Source: Lepidostoma basale
Lineage: Eukaryota > Arthropoda > Insecta > Trichoptera > Lepidostomatidae
Direction of reading: 5' to 3'
Assembly: GCA_022606425.2 (NCBI GenBank)
Contig: JAHDVF020001563.1
Span: 248,001 to 312,000, forward strand
DNA: 64,000 bases
Part shown: piece by piece, positions 49,291-58,379 of the stretch
Numbering within the stretch: position 1 is the stretch's first letter
Layout of the letters: each line of letters starts with the position of its first letter
The notes under the pieces: generated by a model
Databases searched by the model: none
What the model was told of the DNA's origin: nothing
What the model saw: the letters and a program-made list of their open reading frames with translations, nothing else
Program-made: the position numbers and the translations under genes

Positions 49291-49344
49291 TTTTATTCCA
49301 AATATATTAAATGAATGCAGAACGAATGAAAGCGTTATAATATT

Positions 49345-49745
49345 TATTAAGATGGTTTGGACACATGGAATGAATGATCGAAGAAATAATGGTTTAGAAT
49401 GTTAATTGACAACCTTCGCGGCCGAGTGGTAAGTGCATTGACTTCCACCCCGAAGGTTCCGGGTTCGATTCCCGGCGAGGGTAGTGTAATTGTCACACTT
49501 TCTTTGGTCTGGTGTAAGATTCACGCGACAATAAAATGGCGATAGATTAGCTACCTATCACGAAAATCACGAAAATCATTATGATAGCTAATTTATATTC
49601 TTTACATCGATTTAGCTCCTCCTGTGTCATGATGTAAAGAGCAATTCAACAAAAAAGTAATAATAATAATAATATGTAATAAATATGGGAAGACTGAGTA
49701 AAACATGACACAATCAAATCATTCAATTGTTTATTAAAAGTCGAT
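49345..49745 (+). mobile_element. LINE A fragment interrupted by a SINE
   Basis: AGATGGTTTGGACACATGGA (49350) and, beyond the SINE, GGGAAGACTGAGTAAAACAT with ATTGTTTATTAAAAGTCG. These are successive parts of the LINE A coding end, split at 49408-49674. The imperfect repeat AATGTTAAT / AATATGTAAT may be the target duplication. Confidence 0.65.
49408..49674 (+). mobile_element. tRNA-derived SINE, full length
   Basis: Best copy: A box GGCCGAGTGGT, B box GGTTCGATTCC (49462-49472), linker with TGTAATTGTCACAC, GATAGATTAGCTACCTATCA hairpin, TGTCATGATGTAAAGA and a (TAA)n tail. The head is a Ser/Leu-like tRNA without a clean cloverleaf. Transcription would be by RNA polymerase III. Confidence 0.88.
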
Positions 49746-49754
49746 TAGCGTAAA

Positions 49755-50505
49755 AATAATAAATTATATGAATATCTAGAAGTTTTATTATATTTTGTGG
49801 GAATGACATGTTTAGCCGTGTCAGGTGTTATCAAATTTTATTTGATAATGCTGAAATATGTCATTCTAATAAAATATAATAAAATTTCTAATAAATAGAC
49901 TTTTCATTCATATTAACCCTTACCACTCCATTATTTTTTTATATTGTTTGTTAGCCAACTCTAATTTAAATAATGTCAAAATATTTTTATTGATGCGTAG
50001 TTACAAAAAAAATCGTTAAAAATTCATTTGTAATGATTTTTCATCAAATAAAAAAGAATTTACAAAAAACATTATGCGCAACTTATAGTTTTGCATAGTA
50101 TGGTACTTTTTAAAACAATCTCCCGGATGGAGACCATGTTTTCTGGAACAGGTCTCACAAAACCACACTGTTTCCCGTCTTCCCGCTGGAATCTTTCTGT
50201 TACTGCTTGTACTCTAATCGCTCCTCTGCGTGACGTATCACGAGAAGTTCCCGCCATTTTAGATTATGTGAATTTGCAAGGTTTATTTTATGGTAAAATA
50301 AAAACGAATAATCACAAGAAAGTCAAGTTTTGCGCGCGAAAATACACCGCGCGCGCAAGTTTTATCTTGTCGGCCGCCAGCGCACAACTGAGTTGTAGCG
50401 TACATATAGCGATGTCGGCTGGCATTCGACAAAGGAGTGGTAAGGGTTAATAATTTAATATTGAGTTTTATATCAGTGTTTAAGAAACAGTAAAAAATTA
50501 AAAGA
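49755..50505. repeat. H1 palindrome split by a piggyBac-type MITE
   Basis: Arms TCTAGAAGTTTTATTATATT and AATAAAATTTCTAATAAA; the centre keeps GACATGTTTAGCC and TTTGATAATGCTG but no stem II. The tail (TTGAGTTTTATATCAGTG; AAGAAACAGTAAA) resumes after the insert at 50447. Confidence 0.85.
49917..50446. mobile_element. piggyBac-type MITE in a TTAA site
   Basis: 530 bases with perfect 13-base inverted repeats CCCTTACCACTCC (49917-49929; complement at 50434-50446), flanked on both sides by TTAA (49913-49916, 50447-50450). Removing the element and one TTAA restores the H1 arm-tail join. TTAA duplication with CCC termini is diagnostic of piggyBac elements. A 119-codon frame over 50091-50450 shows no transposase motif and a mirrored frame exists, so it is non-autonomous. 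Confidence 0.92.
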
Positions 50506-51110
50506 ATACATCACAAGTGCAAGAAATGTACAAGTGCAAGTTATGTACGTCTGCTCATGCGACAGTGGAGATACATGAACTCGCGCGTCACCGGTCACTC
50601 GGCATCCATCACCGGGCGGCGAGTGTTAACGAGCGTGGTATCATTAAAATGATTACAGGTTCAGGACATGCAGTGTCACGTGAGTGCCAGCCATGCACAC
50701 TTACTTGTCAACAAAGCCAATTCGAACATTCATTGTGCCTAACCAAAAAATATATATATATTACCATCGTATTATTTAAATTATGTAACGTAATTATATC
50801 GATCATTTGGCTAAAATAGAACTGTAAAGTAGCTTATAATTTGCAGGGGCGGCCTGACGCAGTTGCGTGCCTCTTGACCATTACAGTAAAGGATTTAATT
50901 CACATGCCGGTACACTCACATATCTGATTATGTTAATTTTATATTTAAATACACAGCGGATGGCAGATTATGCCGGACCTGCTCAATACGGTATCACCCT
51001 CATACGAGGATCTATGTTTATGTTATGTGTAATGGTAATATGAAAACCTCTGCGGGGAAAAAGGTATGGCATTATGTGTATTAATTAACGATGCGGTTAT
51101 TATTTGTGTT
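50506..51110. other. Unique DNA with a GC-richer islet at 50540-50710
   Basis: Islet: CGCGCGTCACCGGTCACTCG; CACCGGGCGGCGAGTG. A 100-codon frame without recognisable domain. Candidate conserved non-coding DNA. Confidence 0.35.
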
Positions 51111-51116
51111 AAATTT

Positions 51117-51205
51117 TCAAATTCCGCTACCCTGTTTCTACGAAGGGGTAGGCAGAGGCATTACACCGTTATACTATTCAATCCTAACATATATTTCTAG
51201 CTGAT
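51117..51205 (-). mobile_element. LINE A2 3' end remnant
   Basis: TTTCTACGAAGGGGTAGGCA is the reversed hairpin region, with a few decayed codons. No tail. Confidence 0.5.
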
Positions 51206-51584
51206 TTTTTTCCTTTATTAGTTTTAAAATAAATAATTTATCGCTCTTAACAGCGCGGTCGAAATCGATATTAAGGGTATATATAGCTATCATATTGATT
51301 CTTATAACGTGGGACATTGTCATGTGAATTATGTTATCAGCATCTAAGAAATCCTTTCGTTATTTTGTTTATGGCAAATTCGTTAGTTATGAATTATCTT
51401 TTTAAAACGTAGTTTGTAAATAATACAAAGATTAACATACATTCAACTAAAAGATTTCATTTTAAAACGCATTTAGGCTTTGTTTTTTTTACCATTACCA
51501 GTTCCGTGTTTTATTTCGATAAACGTTAGGCGTTAACACTGTTAAATTCAATAAAGACGATTTTTAATTAATTAAAATACTATA
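51206..51584. other. AT-rich DNA, nothing supported
   Basis: No supported feature. Confidence 0.5.
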
Positions 51585-51695
51585 CTTTCACTTTTGAGTT
51601 TATTTTTCTCTACCTGTGTATAACATTCGAAACATGTCGAGAAAAATAAAATCAAATGTGGAAAAAATAATGTTTTAATTCATTTAAAAAAACAG
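51585..51695 (+). repeat. H4 copy e, collapsed
   Basis: TTCACTTTTGAGTTTATTTT then ACATTCGAAACATGTCGAGA and AAATAAAATC. The centre with box 1 is deleted; GAAAC-AU-GUC is intact. Confidence 0.65.
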
Positions 51696-51741
51696 AGATT
51701 TTGCTCTGCTAGCTTAGATTGTATAACTGAAATATTTTTAG

Positions 51742-51972
51742 ATAATCTATTGTCTTGGCGGACACACTTTGATATTTCAACATTATTAACTGTTGAATTA
51801 AAACTCTGTTACAAATATCACAATTGATTATATTTTGTTGCGACAGCTGTTTCGCTAGAGTTTATTGTAAGACCTGACGATGCTAATATCGGTTAGCGAA
51901 ACAGCTGTCGCGACAAAATATAATAAATTGTGATATTTATAACAGAGTTTAATTTAAATAGTAAAGAATTTT
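51742..51972. repeat. H2 palindrome, copy e
   Basis: One-sided tail (ATTGTCTTGGCGGACAC), left arm cut within stem II (CGACAGCTGTTTCGCTAG), right arm with an intact hammerhead, mirrored end ATTGTGATATTTATAACAGA. Confidence 0.85.
51867..51916 (+). ncRNA. Hammerhead ribozyme motif, H2e
   Basis: Box 1 CUGACGA (51874-51880) intact, extra U, perfect stem II GCUAAU/GUUAGC (six pairs with one G-U, loop AUCG), GAAAC (51898-51902), AGCU, GUC (51907-51909). Compared with H2b, two stem II positions have changed together (C-G to U-A), supporting selection for pairing or at least a paired ancestor. Stem I is weak. Confidence 0.75.
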
Positions 51973-51974
51973 TT

Positions 51975-52452
51975 ATTTTTTAAAACCCAATTGGGTTATG
52001 TGGATACATGTTTAGATATTACTATTAATTATGTAATGTTTCAGATATATTTTATATTGAGTTGTAGTGAGACTCCTTGTGTCTTTTGGTAGTTCATTGT
52101 AAAGTTTCAGTCCATTGTTCAATATCCTTGATTGTCCTGTCTTAGTTCGTGCATTCGGTAAGTGATATCTGTCACAGTTCCTGGTCCATTGTCTGTGTAC
52201 ATCTGAATTTTTAGTTAATTTGTAGCTGCTGTCTGTTGTCTCTTCCATGGTCACTCTGTGTTCAATTTTCAAGGTCTCAAATTTGGTCAGATCTGATATG
52301 TCCATTTGTTTTATTTGTCTGTAAACTTGTGTGGTTGGGGTTAGATAGATGATGTTATATGCTAATTTTATTAAACGAATTTTATTAAGTAAAAAAATAG
52401 CTTTGATAGTATTGCATAAAAAATGCTCCAATGTAATTAATTTTCTTGTCAT
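51975..52452 (-). mobile_element. LINE (CR1/jockey-like) C-terminus, 146-codon open frame
   Basis: Minus-strand frame open over 52012-52452. The end RYHLPNARTKTGQSRILNN, then GLKLYNELPKDTRSL and a short hydrophobic helix KYYLKHYI-like (printed IYLKHYI), is the common LPxxRTxxGxxxxxxxGxxLYNxLP ending of CR1/jockey-group reverse transcriptases. Upstream is an amphipathic stretch (NKIRLIKLAYNIIYL). No relative in the window. Undamaged compared with most LINE pieces. Confidence 0.7.
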
Positions 52453-52459
52453 TTTTGTG

Positions 52460-52960
52460 GCATATTATTCATTTTGGAAACGCCATCTTTAATAATACAA
52501 AAACGCTAAAGGGATTTGAGCACATTCATACATATTTTAATACTAGTGTTTTATGTCCGTCATTTATGAAAAACAGGCGTATTACGAAAGTAAGGAATAA
52601 CAGACGAAACCATTCAACAGGGAATAAAAACTTTATTACTCCCGCACGGATTTGTTATGCTTGTATGACACATCGAATATTACGAATGTAACAAGCTTTT
52701 TTTTTCATTTCACCACCAACGCCTTAGGAATCCCAGTTTACAGTTATTTGTGATATTATTATTTATGTAATACATCCCTTACAATAATATACTTATATAT
52801 TATACTACATAATAAAAAAAATCGTGACCAGATTCATATAAACATCGAAAAACGTATTTTTCCACCGGTCAACATATCTAGTAGTCGCGTGTATAAGCCA
52901 CATAGTAGCGAATCAGCAATTGATACTGGACACATCGTTTTTTCATAATATATAAACTAA
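52460..52960. other. AT-rich to mixed DNA, nothing supported
   Basis: Frames without domains; no known repeat. Confidence 0.45.
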
Positions 52961-52963
52961 CTA

Positions 52964-53440
52964 ACTCACCATTACACAGTCTAGGCAGAAAGAATGGACC
53001 GTCACTCTGTCCTGATATACGTCTCTCGCTTCCTCTACATTCATACGTGTCACACAATTCGATTTCTTAGAATCCTTACGTGACCGACACTTAATATTTT
53101 ATTGATTTGGTCGTGCCAAGTTTTCCTCGACCTCACTCTATTTCTTCCTTACCCCTTCCTCCACCTCCTTAACAATTCTGTCTCCACTCATTCTTTCCAT
53201 GTGTCCAAACCATCATAACGACCCTTTCATTATTTCTTTCATAACACTTTTATTCGCACCGCATTCACTTTTTATGTTTGCATTTGACACTCTATCATAT
53301 ATAGATTTAACACACATTCGTCTTACAAATCTCAATGCTACAGCATTAATTGTACTTTCATCCTTCTTTTTCTAGTTCCATGCTTTACTTTCATACATAA
53401 GGGTCGGCACAAAAACAGCATTGTGGAGTACCATTATATA
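52964..53440 (-). mobile_element. LINE A 3' fragment
   Basis: Reversed tail AACTAACTAACTCACCATTA, coding block in several frames (ACCTCACTCTATTTCTTCC; TTTCCATGTGTCCAAACCAT; ACTTTCATACATAAGGGTCG) to the LLPTLMYGS-equivalent region. 5' truncated and frameshifted. Confidence 0.8.
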
Positions 53441-53639
53441 TAAAATAATGAATAAGCCCTCAACCAATGAATAATAAACGCTTTCATTTTTTCGTTACTG
53501 ACAGATGCTCATTTAAAAAGTATAATCCATTATCCGACGAATATTCAATAATTTGCACAAATTGTTTTGTTTTATTTGTTTATTTTTATATTGTATTCCG
53601 TTCAACTTTGATTTGCATTTGTAATGTCTTGGGTTTATA

Positions 53640-53800
53640 TGTTCTATTTAAAATATTTTTTTGGCAACACTGATGAAGGGCTTCTGTGTCCCGAAACATG
53701 ATTGGGTTAATATGTAAATTTGTTTGCGATAATTTTTTTGTGTTTGTTAAGTGTTGTGTTACAAATAACAAAATATTGTTCGATTATGAATCCGTAACAT
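53640..53800 (+). repeat. H10 repeat, copy a (single arm)
   Basis: Ribozyme motif, then arm sequence and the tail GATTATGAATCCGTAACATT, a variant of the H5/H10 tail. Confidence 0.7.
53664..53706 (+). ncRNA. Hammerhead ribozyme motif, H10a
   Basis: Box 1 CUGAUGA (53670-53676) intact, extra A, stem II GGG/CCC (with one mismatched step beyond), GAAAC (53693-53697), AUG, then AUU at the triplet position (family form GUU). Stem I CA/UG next to the core. Core complete except U16.1. Confidence 0.55.
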
Positions 53801-53827
53801 TAAGTATAGGTCCATATTTTTATATTA

Positions 53828-53985
53828 ATTATGGAGCCGATGAGGCTCGCAACCCATCACACCGCGTCTCCCGCGGGGCGAAAAGAGAAGGATAGAGTGC
53901 CACATCGGTTAAAGTGTGGCAGTCCATTCTTTCTGCCTACCCTTTCGGAGAGACGGCGTGATGGTTAGTTAGTTAGTTAGTTATA
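53828..53985 (+). mobile_element. SINE-like element sharing the LINE A 3' end
   Basis: GAGGCTCGCAACCCATCACA, GCGTCTCCCGCGGGGCGAA, then the LINE A terminus AAAGTGTGGCAGTCCATTCT, hairpin CCCTTTCGGAGAGACGGCG and a (TTAG)4 tail. It matches the end of the 671-base element at 32049. 5' truncated relative to it. Confidence 0.8.
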
Positions 53986-53997
53986 AATGTTTTTCAA

Positions 53998-54375
53998 TGA
54001 ACAATATTAATTTCTTTTGTTAAGAACGCTAACATTATTAAAAAATAAAATTTAAATACAAACCTATTTCGGACACAGAAGTCCTTCCTCAGTGTTGTTA
54101 TTTTTTTTGTAAATACAATATATAAAAATTAATAGTAAATCAATTTTTTTCATGAATTATTTTTTTTAGTATCTGTCAAAACTGACCACATTCATTAAAA
54201 TTTTGTTTGAATTTTTATTTTATCTATACGAAAATCTAACAACACTGAAGGGCTTCTTTGTACGAAACATATTTTAATTTAAATTTTTAATAAAGTTAGT
54301 GTTGTTTACAAGGAAATTAACATTATTCAATAAATACGCAACACAAAGTAATGGCGAATATTGAAGAAATAAATG
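53998..54375. repeat. H10 palindrome, copy b
   Basis: Left arm (GAACAATATTAATTTC; TAAAATTTAAATACAAACC) on the minus strand, body of about 110 bases, right arm (CATATTTTAATTTAAATTTT; AGGAAATTAACATTATTC) and tail CAACACAAAGTAATGGCGAA. The left arm has the better ribozyme; the right arm reads CTGAAGGGCTTC, with box 1 and the extra base fused by a deletion. Confidence 0.8.
54056..54099 (-). ncRNA. Hammerhead ribozyme motif, H10b left arm
   Basis: Minus strand: box 1 CUGAGGA (54086-54092) intact, extra A, perfect stem II GGAC/GUCC (54081-54084 with 54071-54074, loop UUCUGU), GAAAU (54066-54070), AGG, UU, stem I ACA/UGU three pairs. Only the second stem III pair is broken. Confidence 0.6.
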
Positions 54376-54494
54376 TTTTAAAATTATATCGTTCTCCTGG
54401 TGCCTAAACGAATCGTGAAATATAAAGTAAGGTACTCGTATATATTTTTAAGCTTATTTGGTTGAAACATATTTCAGGTGATTACATCACAAAA

Positions 54495-54990
54495 CCATCA
54501 CATCACCCTTATGTATGGAAGCGAAGCATGGAACTGGCAAAAGAAGGATGAAAGTAGAATAAATGCAGTAGAAATAAGATCTCTTAGACGAATGTGTGAT
54601 ACTCTGTGTATGATAGAGTGTCGAATGAAAATATAAGAAGTGAATGCGGTGCGAATGATGATGTCATGAACAAAATAATGAAAGGATCATTAAGATGGTT
54701 TGGACATATGGAAAAAATGAATGAAGAAAGAATGGTAAAAAAAATTATATGTTAATGATGTAAATGGTACCAGAAATAGAGAAAGACCGAGGAAAACGTG
54801 GCACGATCAAATAAATCAAATATTGAATGTCGGCCCTGTGAAGAGTCAGAGAAATCGACGCGCGTGCATGACACGATGTATGAATGTTGAGGAAGCGAGA
54901 TAAATATTTCATGAAAGAAAAGTGTGGCAGTCCATTCTTTCTGCCTACCCCTTCGGGGAGACGACGTGATGGTTAGTTAGTTAGTTAGTT
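54495..54990 (+). mobile_element. LINE A 3' fragment with target duplication
   Basis: CTTATGTATGGAAGCGAAGC, coding block in shifted frames, hairpin CCCCTTCGGGGAGACG, TTAGTTAGTTAGTT tail. ACATCACAAAA (54484-54494) and ACATCGCAAAA (54991-55001) flank it (11 bp, one mismatch). Confidence 0.85.
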
Positions 54991-55179
54991 ACATCGCAAA
55001 AATGGCGCTTTCATTACACGTTATTACCATACTGAATCGAGCTAGTTGGCTTATTTAACTACTAGATCCAATGTTAATATCGTATTTACAGTGGAAATCA
55101 TAATACTTGATACTTCCAATTATTTAATACAGGAAACAATAACTGGTGTATTAAACCTGATATGAACGTTCGTTGCGCT

Positions 55180-55400
55180 TTTGCCGTCCCGCGTAATCAA
55201 TTAAGTATTTGTCTACTCATTGAATTCCGCTGATGCTCGCGCAAACAGCTAGCTCCAAACAGTGGCGGTGCCTAATTCCTCCCTGGTACGTAAATAAAAA
55301 CAGATAACCTGGACGTTAATTAACGCCCATTGCGGGGGTGAGCGTTACTTTACAAGCACGGACTTACGAAGTTTGGAGCCTAAACAATTGTTCTCAGTGC
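55180..55400. other. Unique GC-richer islet
   Basis: Non-repeated (TTGCGCTTTTGCCGTCCCGC; TAATTAACGCCCATTGCGGG). Candidate conserved non-coding DNA, no coding evidence. Confidence 0.4.
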
Positions 55401-55489
55401 GCCGTCCAAAAAAATAATATTTCAAGATAAATGTATAATCCTATTGAATGTCGAATTAACGAAATGATTTATTTTATTACTTGCATGAT

Positions 55490-56000
55490 GTGGCAGTGCA
55501 CAATGGTGTTCTTGTGCCGACCCTTATGTATGGAAGTGAAGCATGGAACTGGCAAAACAAGGATGAAAGTAGAATAAATGCAGTAGAAATGAGATCTCTA
55601 AGACGAACGTGTGGCAAATCTGTATATGATAGAGTGACAAATGCAAGTATAAGAAGTGAATGTGGTGCGAATGAAAGTGTTATGAACAAAATAAGGAAAG
55701 GGTCATTAAGATGGTTTGGACACATGGAAAGAATGATTGAAGACAGAATGGTAAAGAAGGTATATGTAAACGGCGTGAACGGAGCTAGAAATAGAGGAAG
55801 GCCGAGGAAAACGTGGCACGATCAAATCAATCAAATATTGAATGTCGGTCACGTGAGGAGTCGGAAAATCGACGTGCGTGCATGACAAGATGTATGAATG
55901 TAGAGGAAGCGAGAGAAGTATGTCAGGACAGAACAGTGTGGCGTTCCATTCTTTCTGCCTACCCCTCCGGGGAGACGGCGTGATGGTTAGTTAGTTAGTT
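55490..56000 (+). mobile_element. LINE A 3' fragment with 134-codon open frame
   Basis: Open from 55481 to 55885: VLVPTLMYGSEAWNWQNKDE, INAVEMRSLRRTCGKSVYDR, GSLRWFGHMERMIEDRMVKK, VNGARNRGRPRKTWHDQINQ, then a 1-base deletion in VRSR(R)NRRAC shifts the frame before VEEAREVCQD. Ends with CCCCTCCGGGGAGACGGCG (hairpin loop UCCG) and TTAG tail. AC[T/G]TGCATGAT flanks it at 55479 and 56001. Confidence 0.9.
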
Positions 56001-56132
56001 ACGTGCATGATACGATGTATAATTGTTGAGTAATCGAGAGTAGTATGTCAGGAAAGAAAAGTGTGGCAGTCCATTCTTTCTGCCTAGCCCTTCGGAGGGA
56101 CGGCGTGACGGATGGTTAGTTTAGTTAGTTAT
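56001..56132 (+). mobile_element. LINE A 3' fragment, older tandem neighbour
   Basis: CGTGCATGATACGATGTATA, AGGAAAGAAAAGTGTGGCAG, GCCCTTCGGAGGGACGGCG and TTAGTTTAGTTAG tail. The younger copy seems to have inserted near its 5' end. Confidence 0.8.
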
Positions 56133-56135
56133 TTA

Positions 56136-56640
56136 TTTTATTTTCTTTTGCATTGTCACCTTGGGTTGTGAATTCATATTTGATTTTTTTTATATTCATT
56201 TGCAAAAAGCGTTGTGAAAATGCGGTTACAAATATTGTTGTAAACCCCAATGTTTAAAAAAATGTATTCAAATGGTACGTTTTAGATTGTTATATATTTT
56301 TTTTGTACTACCGGCCCTGTAACTGATGGGTATGTTATTATTTCCGCAGCAATCCGCAGTGCTCCACCACGCTATGCTGCTAAACCTACACAAATTGTGC
56401 TTTTTAGGAAAGCTTGATTATTTCTCACATAATGCACATATCCAAACTGTCATTTCATTGTCAAAAAGTTTCAAATATCGAAACGAATATATATGAAAAA
56501 ATATATTTCTAGAATACGTGTTTTTTTTTATCTCTCGATTTTTGATTCATTAAAAACTAATATATTGATATGTGAAAGGGTATCAACTGTTTAATAGCTG
56601 TTAATAAAATAACATTTAGATTGTTTTTTAAGATTATAAA
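56136..56640. other. AT-rich DNA, nothing supported
   Basis: A GC-richer patch at 56310-56400 (ACTACCGGCCCTGTAACTGA) is non-repeated. No gene supported. Confidence 0.4.
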
Positions 56641-56642
56641 AA

Positions 56643-57010
56643 AAACTAATCAACACGTCGTTTCCCCAGAAGTTTAAACAGGCACGATGGACCGTCACAC
56701 TGCTCTGTCATGAAATACCACTCGAACTTCCTTTTTAATCACAGATCGTAACCCGCACGCTCGTCGATGTCTTCGAATGTCCTGTTTTCTTCAGCCATCC
56801 TCTGCTTCTTTTTCCATTCACACTGCTTGTATAAAAGTTTTAACCGTTCTTCTCTCATCCATTGCTTCTATATATTTAAACTATCTAAGTGATCCTTTTT
56901 TAATTTTACTTAAGATCCTTCATTTCACTTATTTCTTCCTCATTTCATCGTTCGATGTTATATCATACATCGTTATCTTGTACATTACTCTCATTTCTAC
57001 GATATTTATC
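56643..57010 (-). mobile_element. LINE A2 3' fragment
   Basis: Minus strand: decayed GSLR..W.H (TATATTTAAACTATCTAAGT), KKKQRMAEEN-like region, hairpin TTTCCCCAGAAGTTTAAACA. Long but frame-broken copy. Confidence 0.7.
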
Positions 57011-57011
57011 T

Positions 57012-57615
57012 TACTTAACTAACTAATTAAATAATCATCACGCCGTCTACCCAAAGAGGTAAGCAAAAATAAAAGACCATCAAATTGTTATTTCCTGGCA
57101 TATTTCTCGCGTATCCTCAACATTCGATTCCTATCCTGATTCGGGGCTCTATTGAGAACTCCTATGTTCTGGAGCAAATAGGTCTTTTTGTTCCTGATAA
57201 CTACCTGCGACAGCGCCGACATCAATTGTTCTTTACTCCGTCACGCAGAACCAACCTGCCTTTGGTGATGCCAGTAGGAAGAGCAATTCGGACGCTGAAT
57301 CTAATCATCTCGGATTTGGACATTTTCAGTGTCAGTGAGGCAGTATTCATAAAAAAAATAATGCAAACTCTGGAAAGAGTACTGCCTCACTGACGTCGAC
57401 ATATTTGAATTCCTTCTGATATGTATGATTTTTTTGGTCTCATGTTGTTTTGTTTTTTTTATCTTTATAATACCGTTTTGTGTCCAAATGAGTCGCCTAA
57501 ATGTTTTATCGTTTGTTATGTCTCATTTGTAAATGTATAAATAAATAAATAAATTCGTAAGTCGTGTCATGCGCGCTCGTCGATTTCTCCGGTTCCTCAC
57601 GTGGTCTACTACTTT
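57012..57615 (-). mobile_element. LINE A 3' fragment split by a jockey-type insertion
   Basis: Reversed tail ACTAACTAATTAAATAATCA, decayed hairpin, then codons to CGTATCCTCAACATTCG (57125); resumes at 57556 with TAAGTCGTGTCATGCGCGCT to about 57610. The gap is the jockey piece. Confidence 0.75.
57126..57555 (+). mobile_element. Jockey-type LINE 3' fragment
   Basis: The codons GSIENSYVLEQIGLFVPDNY, RTNLPLVMPVGRAIRTLNLI, SDLDIFSVSEAVF run open over 57128-57393. It is a subfamily of the 44660 copy with a (TAAA)n tail. ATTCG next to both ends may be a short target duplication. Confidence 0.85.
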
Positions 57616-57709
57616 TATCCTTAAAATACATTATTGCATAAAAATGTATCGATAATTATGGAAATAAGTGGAGTAGACGACTTCTTTTTAAATTTAAATT
57701 TGTGTTTTC

Positions 57710-57990
57710 GTGTTTTATCACAAAAAACGTATTTTCCGAAAGATTAATTTGTTAGGTACACTTTGTTCATTTTGAACAATGTGGAATTTTGAAAACTCGC
57801 GACAAAAACTAATCACGAGAACCCGAAGTTGGTAAAAAAGGCCGTGGCATTCCGCCAAGATACAAAATGGAATTAGTACTTCGTCATGTTCCCAGGGCAT
57901 GAGGCATGAACCGTCGGCCTGATTGGGGGGACCGCACTCGCGTTTTACGTTATTAATATTAGGGCATGGATTTCATAATAACGGTCGCAC
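57710..57990. other. Unique GC-richer islet
   Basis: Non-repeated (GAACCCGAAGTTGGTAAAAA; GAACCGTCGGCCTGATTGG; GGGGACCGCACTCGCG). Candidate conserved non-coding DNA. Confidence 0.4.
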
Positions 57991-58074
57991 ATTTCCTACA
58001 TTTTCACTACCGTAGATCGAGATACGAAGACTACCGAAATCTAACAATGAATGACGATAGCTTAAAAATCATAA

Positions 58075-58370
58075 TGAAATAAACAATGTTTTTTTATTAA
58101 CTACTTCCATTTTTTCCTTTATTTCGACAGTAACCAGTTTCGCCAGACTCAGACTGCCTTCGATGCCATCGCTTTTGATAAAATCTATGGCGATACAATC
58201 AAACCCAACAACTTTTCCACTTTTCATTGCTTTCACGGATCTTTCCATCTCATTCGTACTTATTTTCTCAGTATTATCGTGTATAGGTCCCGCACTCGTA
58301 TTAGTTGTTATACTTTCGATCACGCTTGTTTCACCACCATACTTTTTTTAAATACTCCATCCATCTTTCT
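58075..58370 (-). mobile_element. LINE reverse transcriptase N-terminal-domain fragment
   Basis: Minus-strand 84-codon frame includes STNEMERSVKAMKSGKVVGF, DCIAIDFIKSDGIEGSLSL, matching the 'AI..MK.GKA.GPD.I..E..K..G' start of LINE reverse transcriptases, so it comes from well upstream of the other LINE pieces. At 58090-58155 it merges with a palindromic-repeat arm (GTAACCAGTTTCGCCAGAC) resembling a truncated hammerhead. Confidence 0.7.
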
Positions 58371-58379
58371 TGTATGATC

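Noticed and set aside
50091..50450. 119-codon open frame as a gene
   Set aside because: It lies entirely within the TTAA-flanked 530-base MITE, has no recognisable domain and a mirrored frame overlaps it on the other strand.
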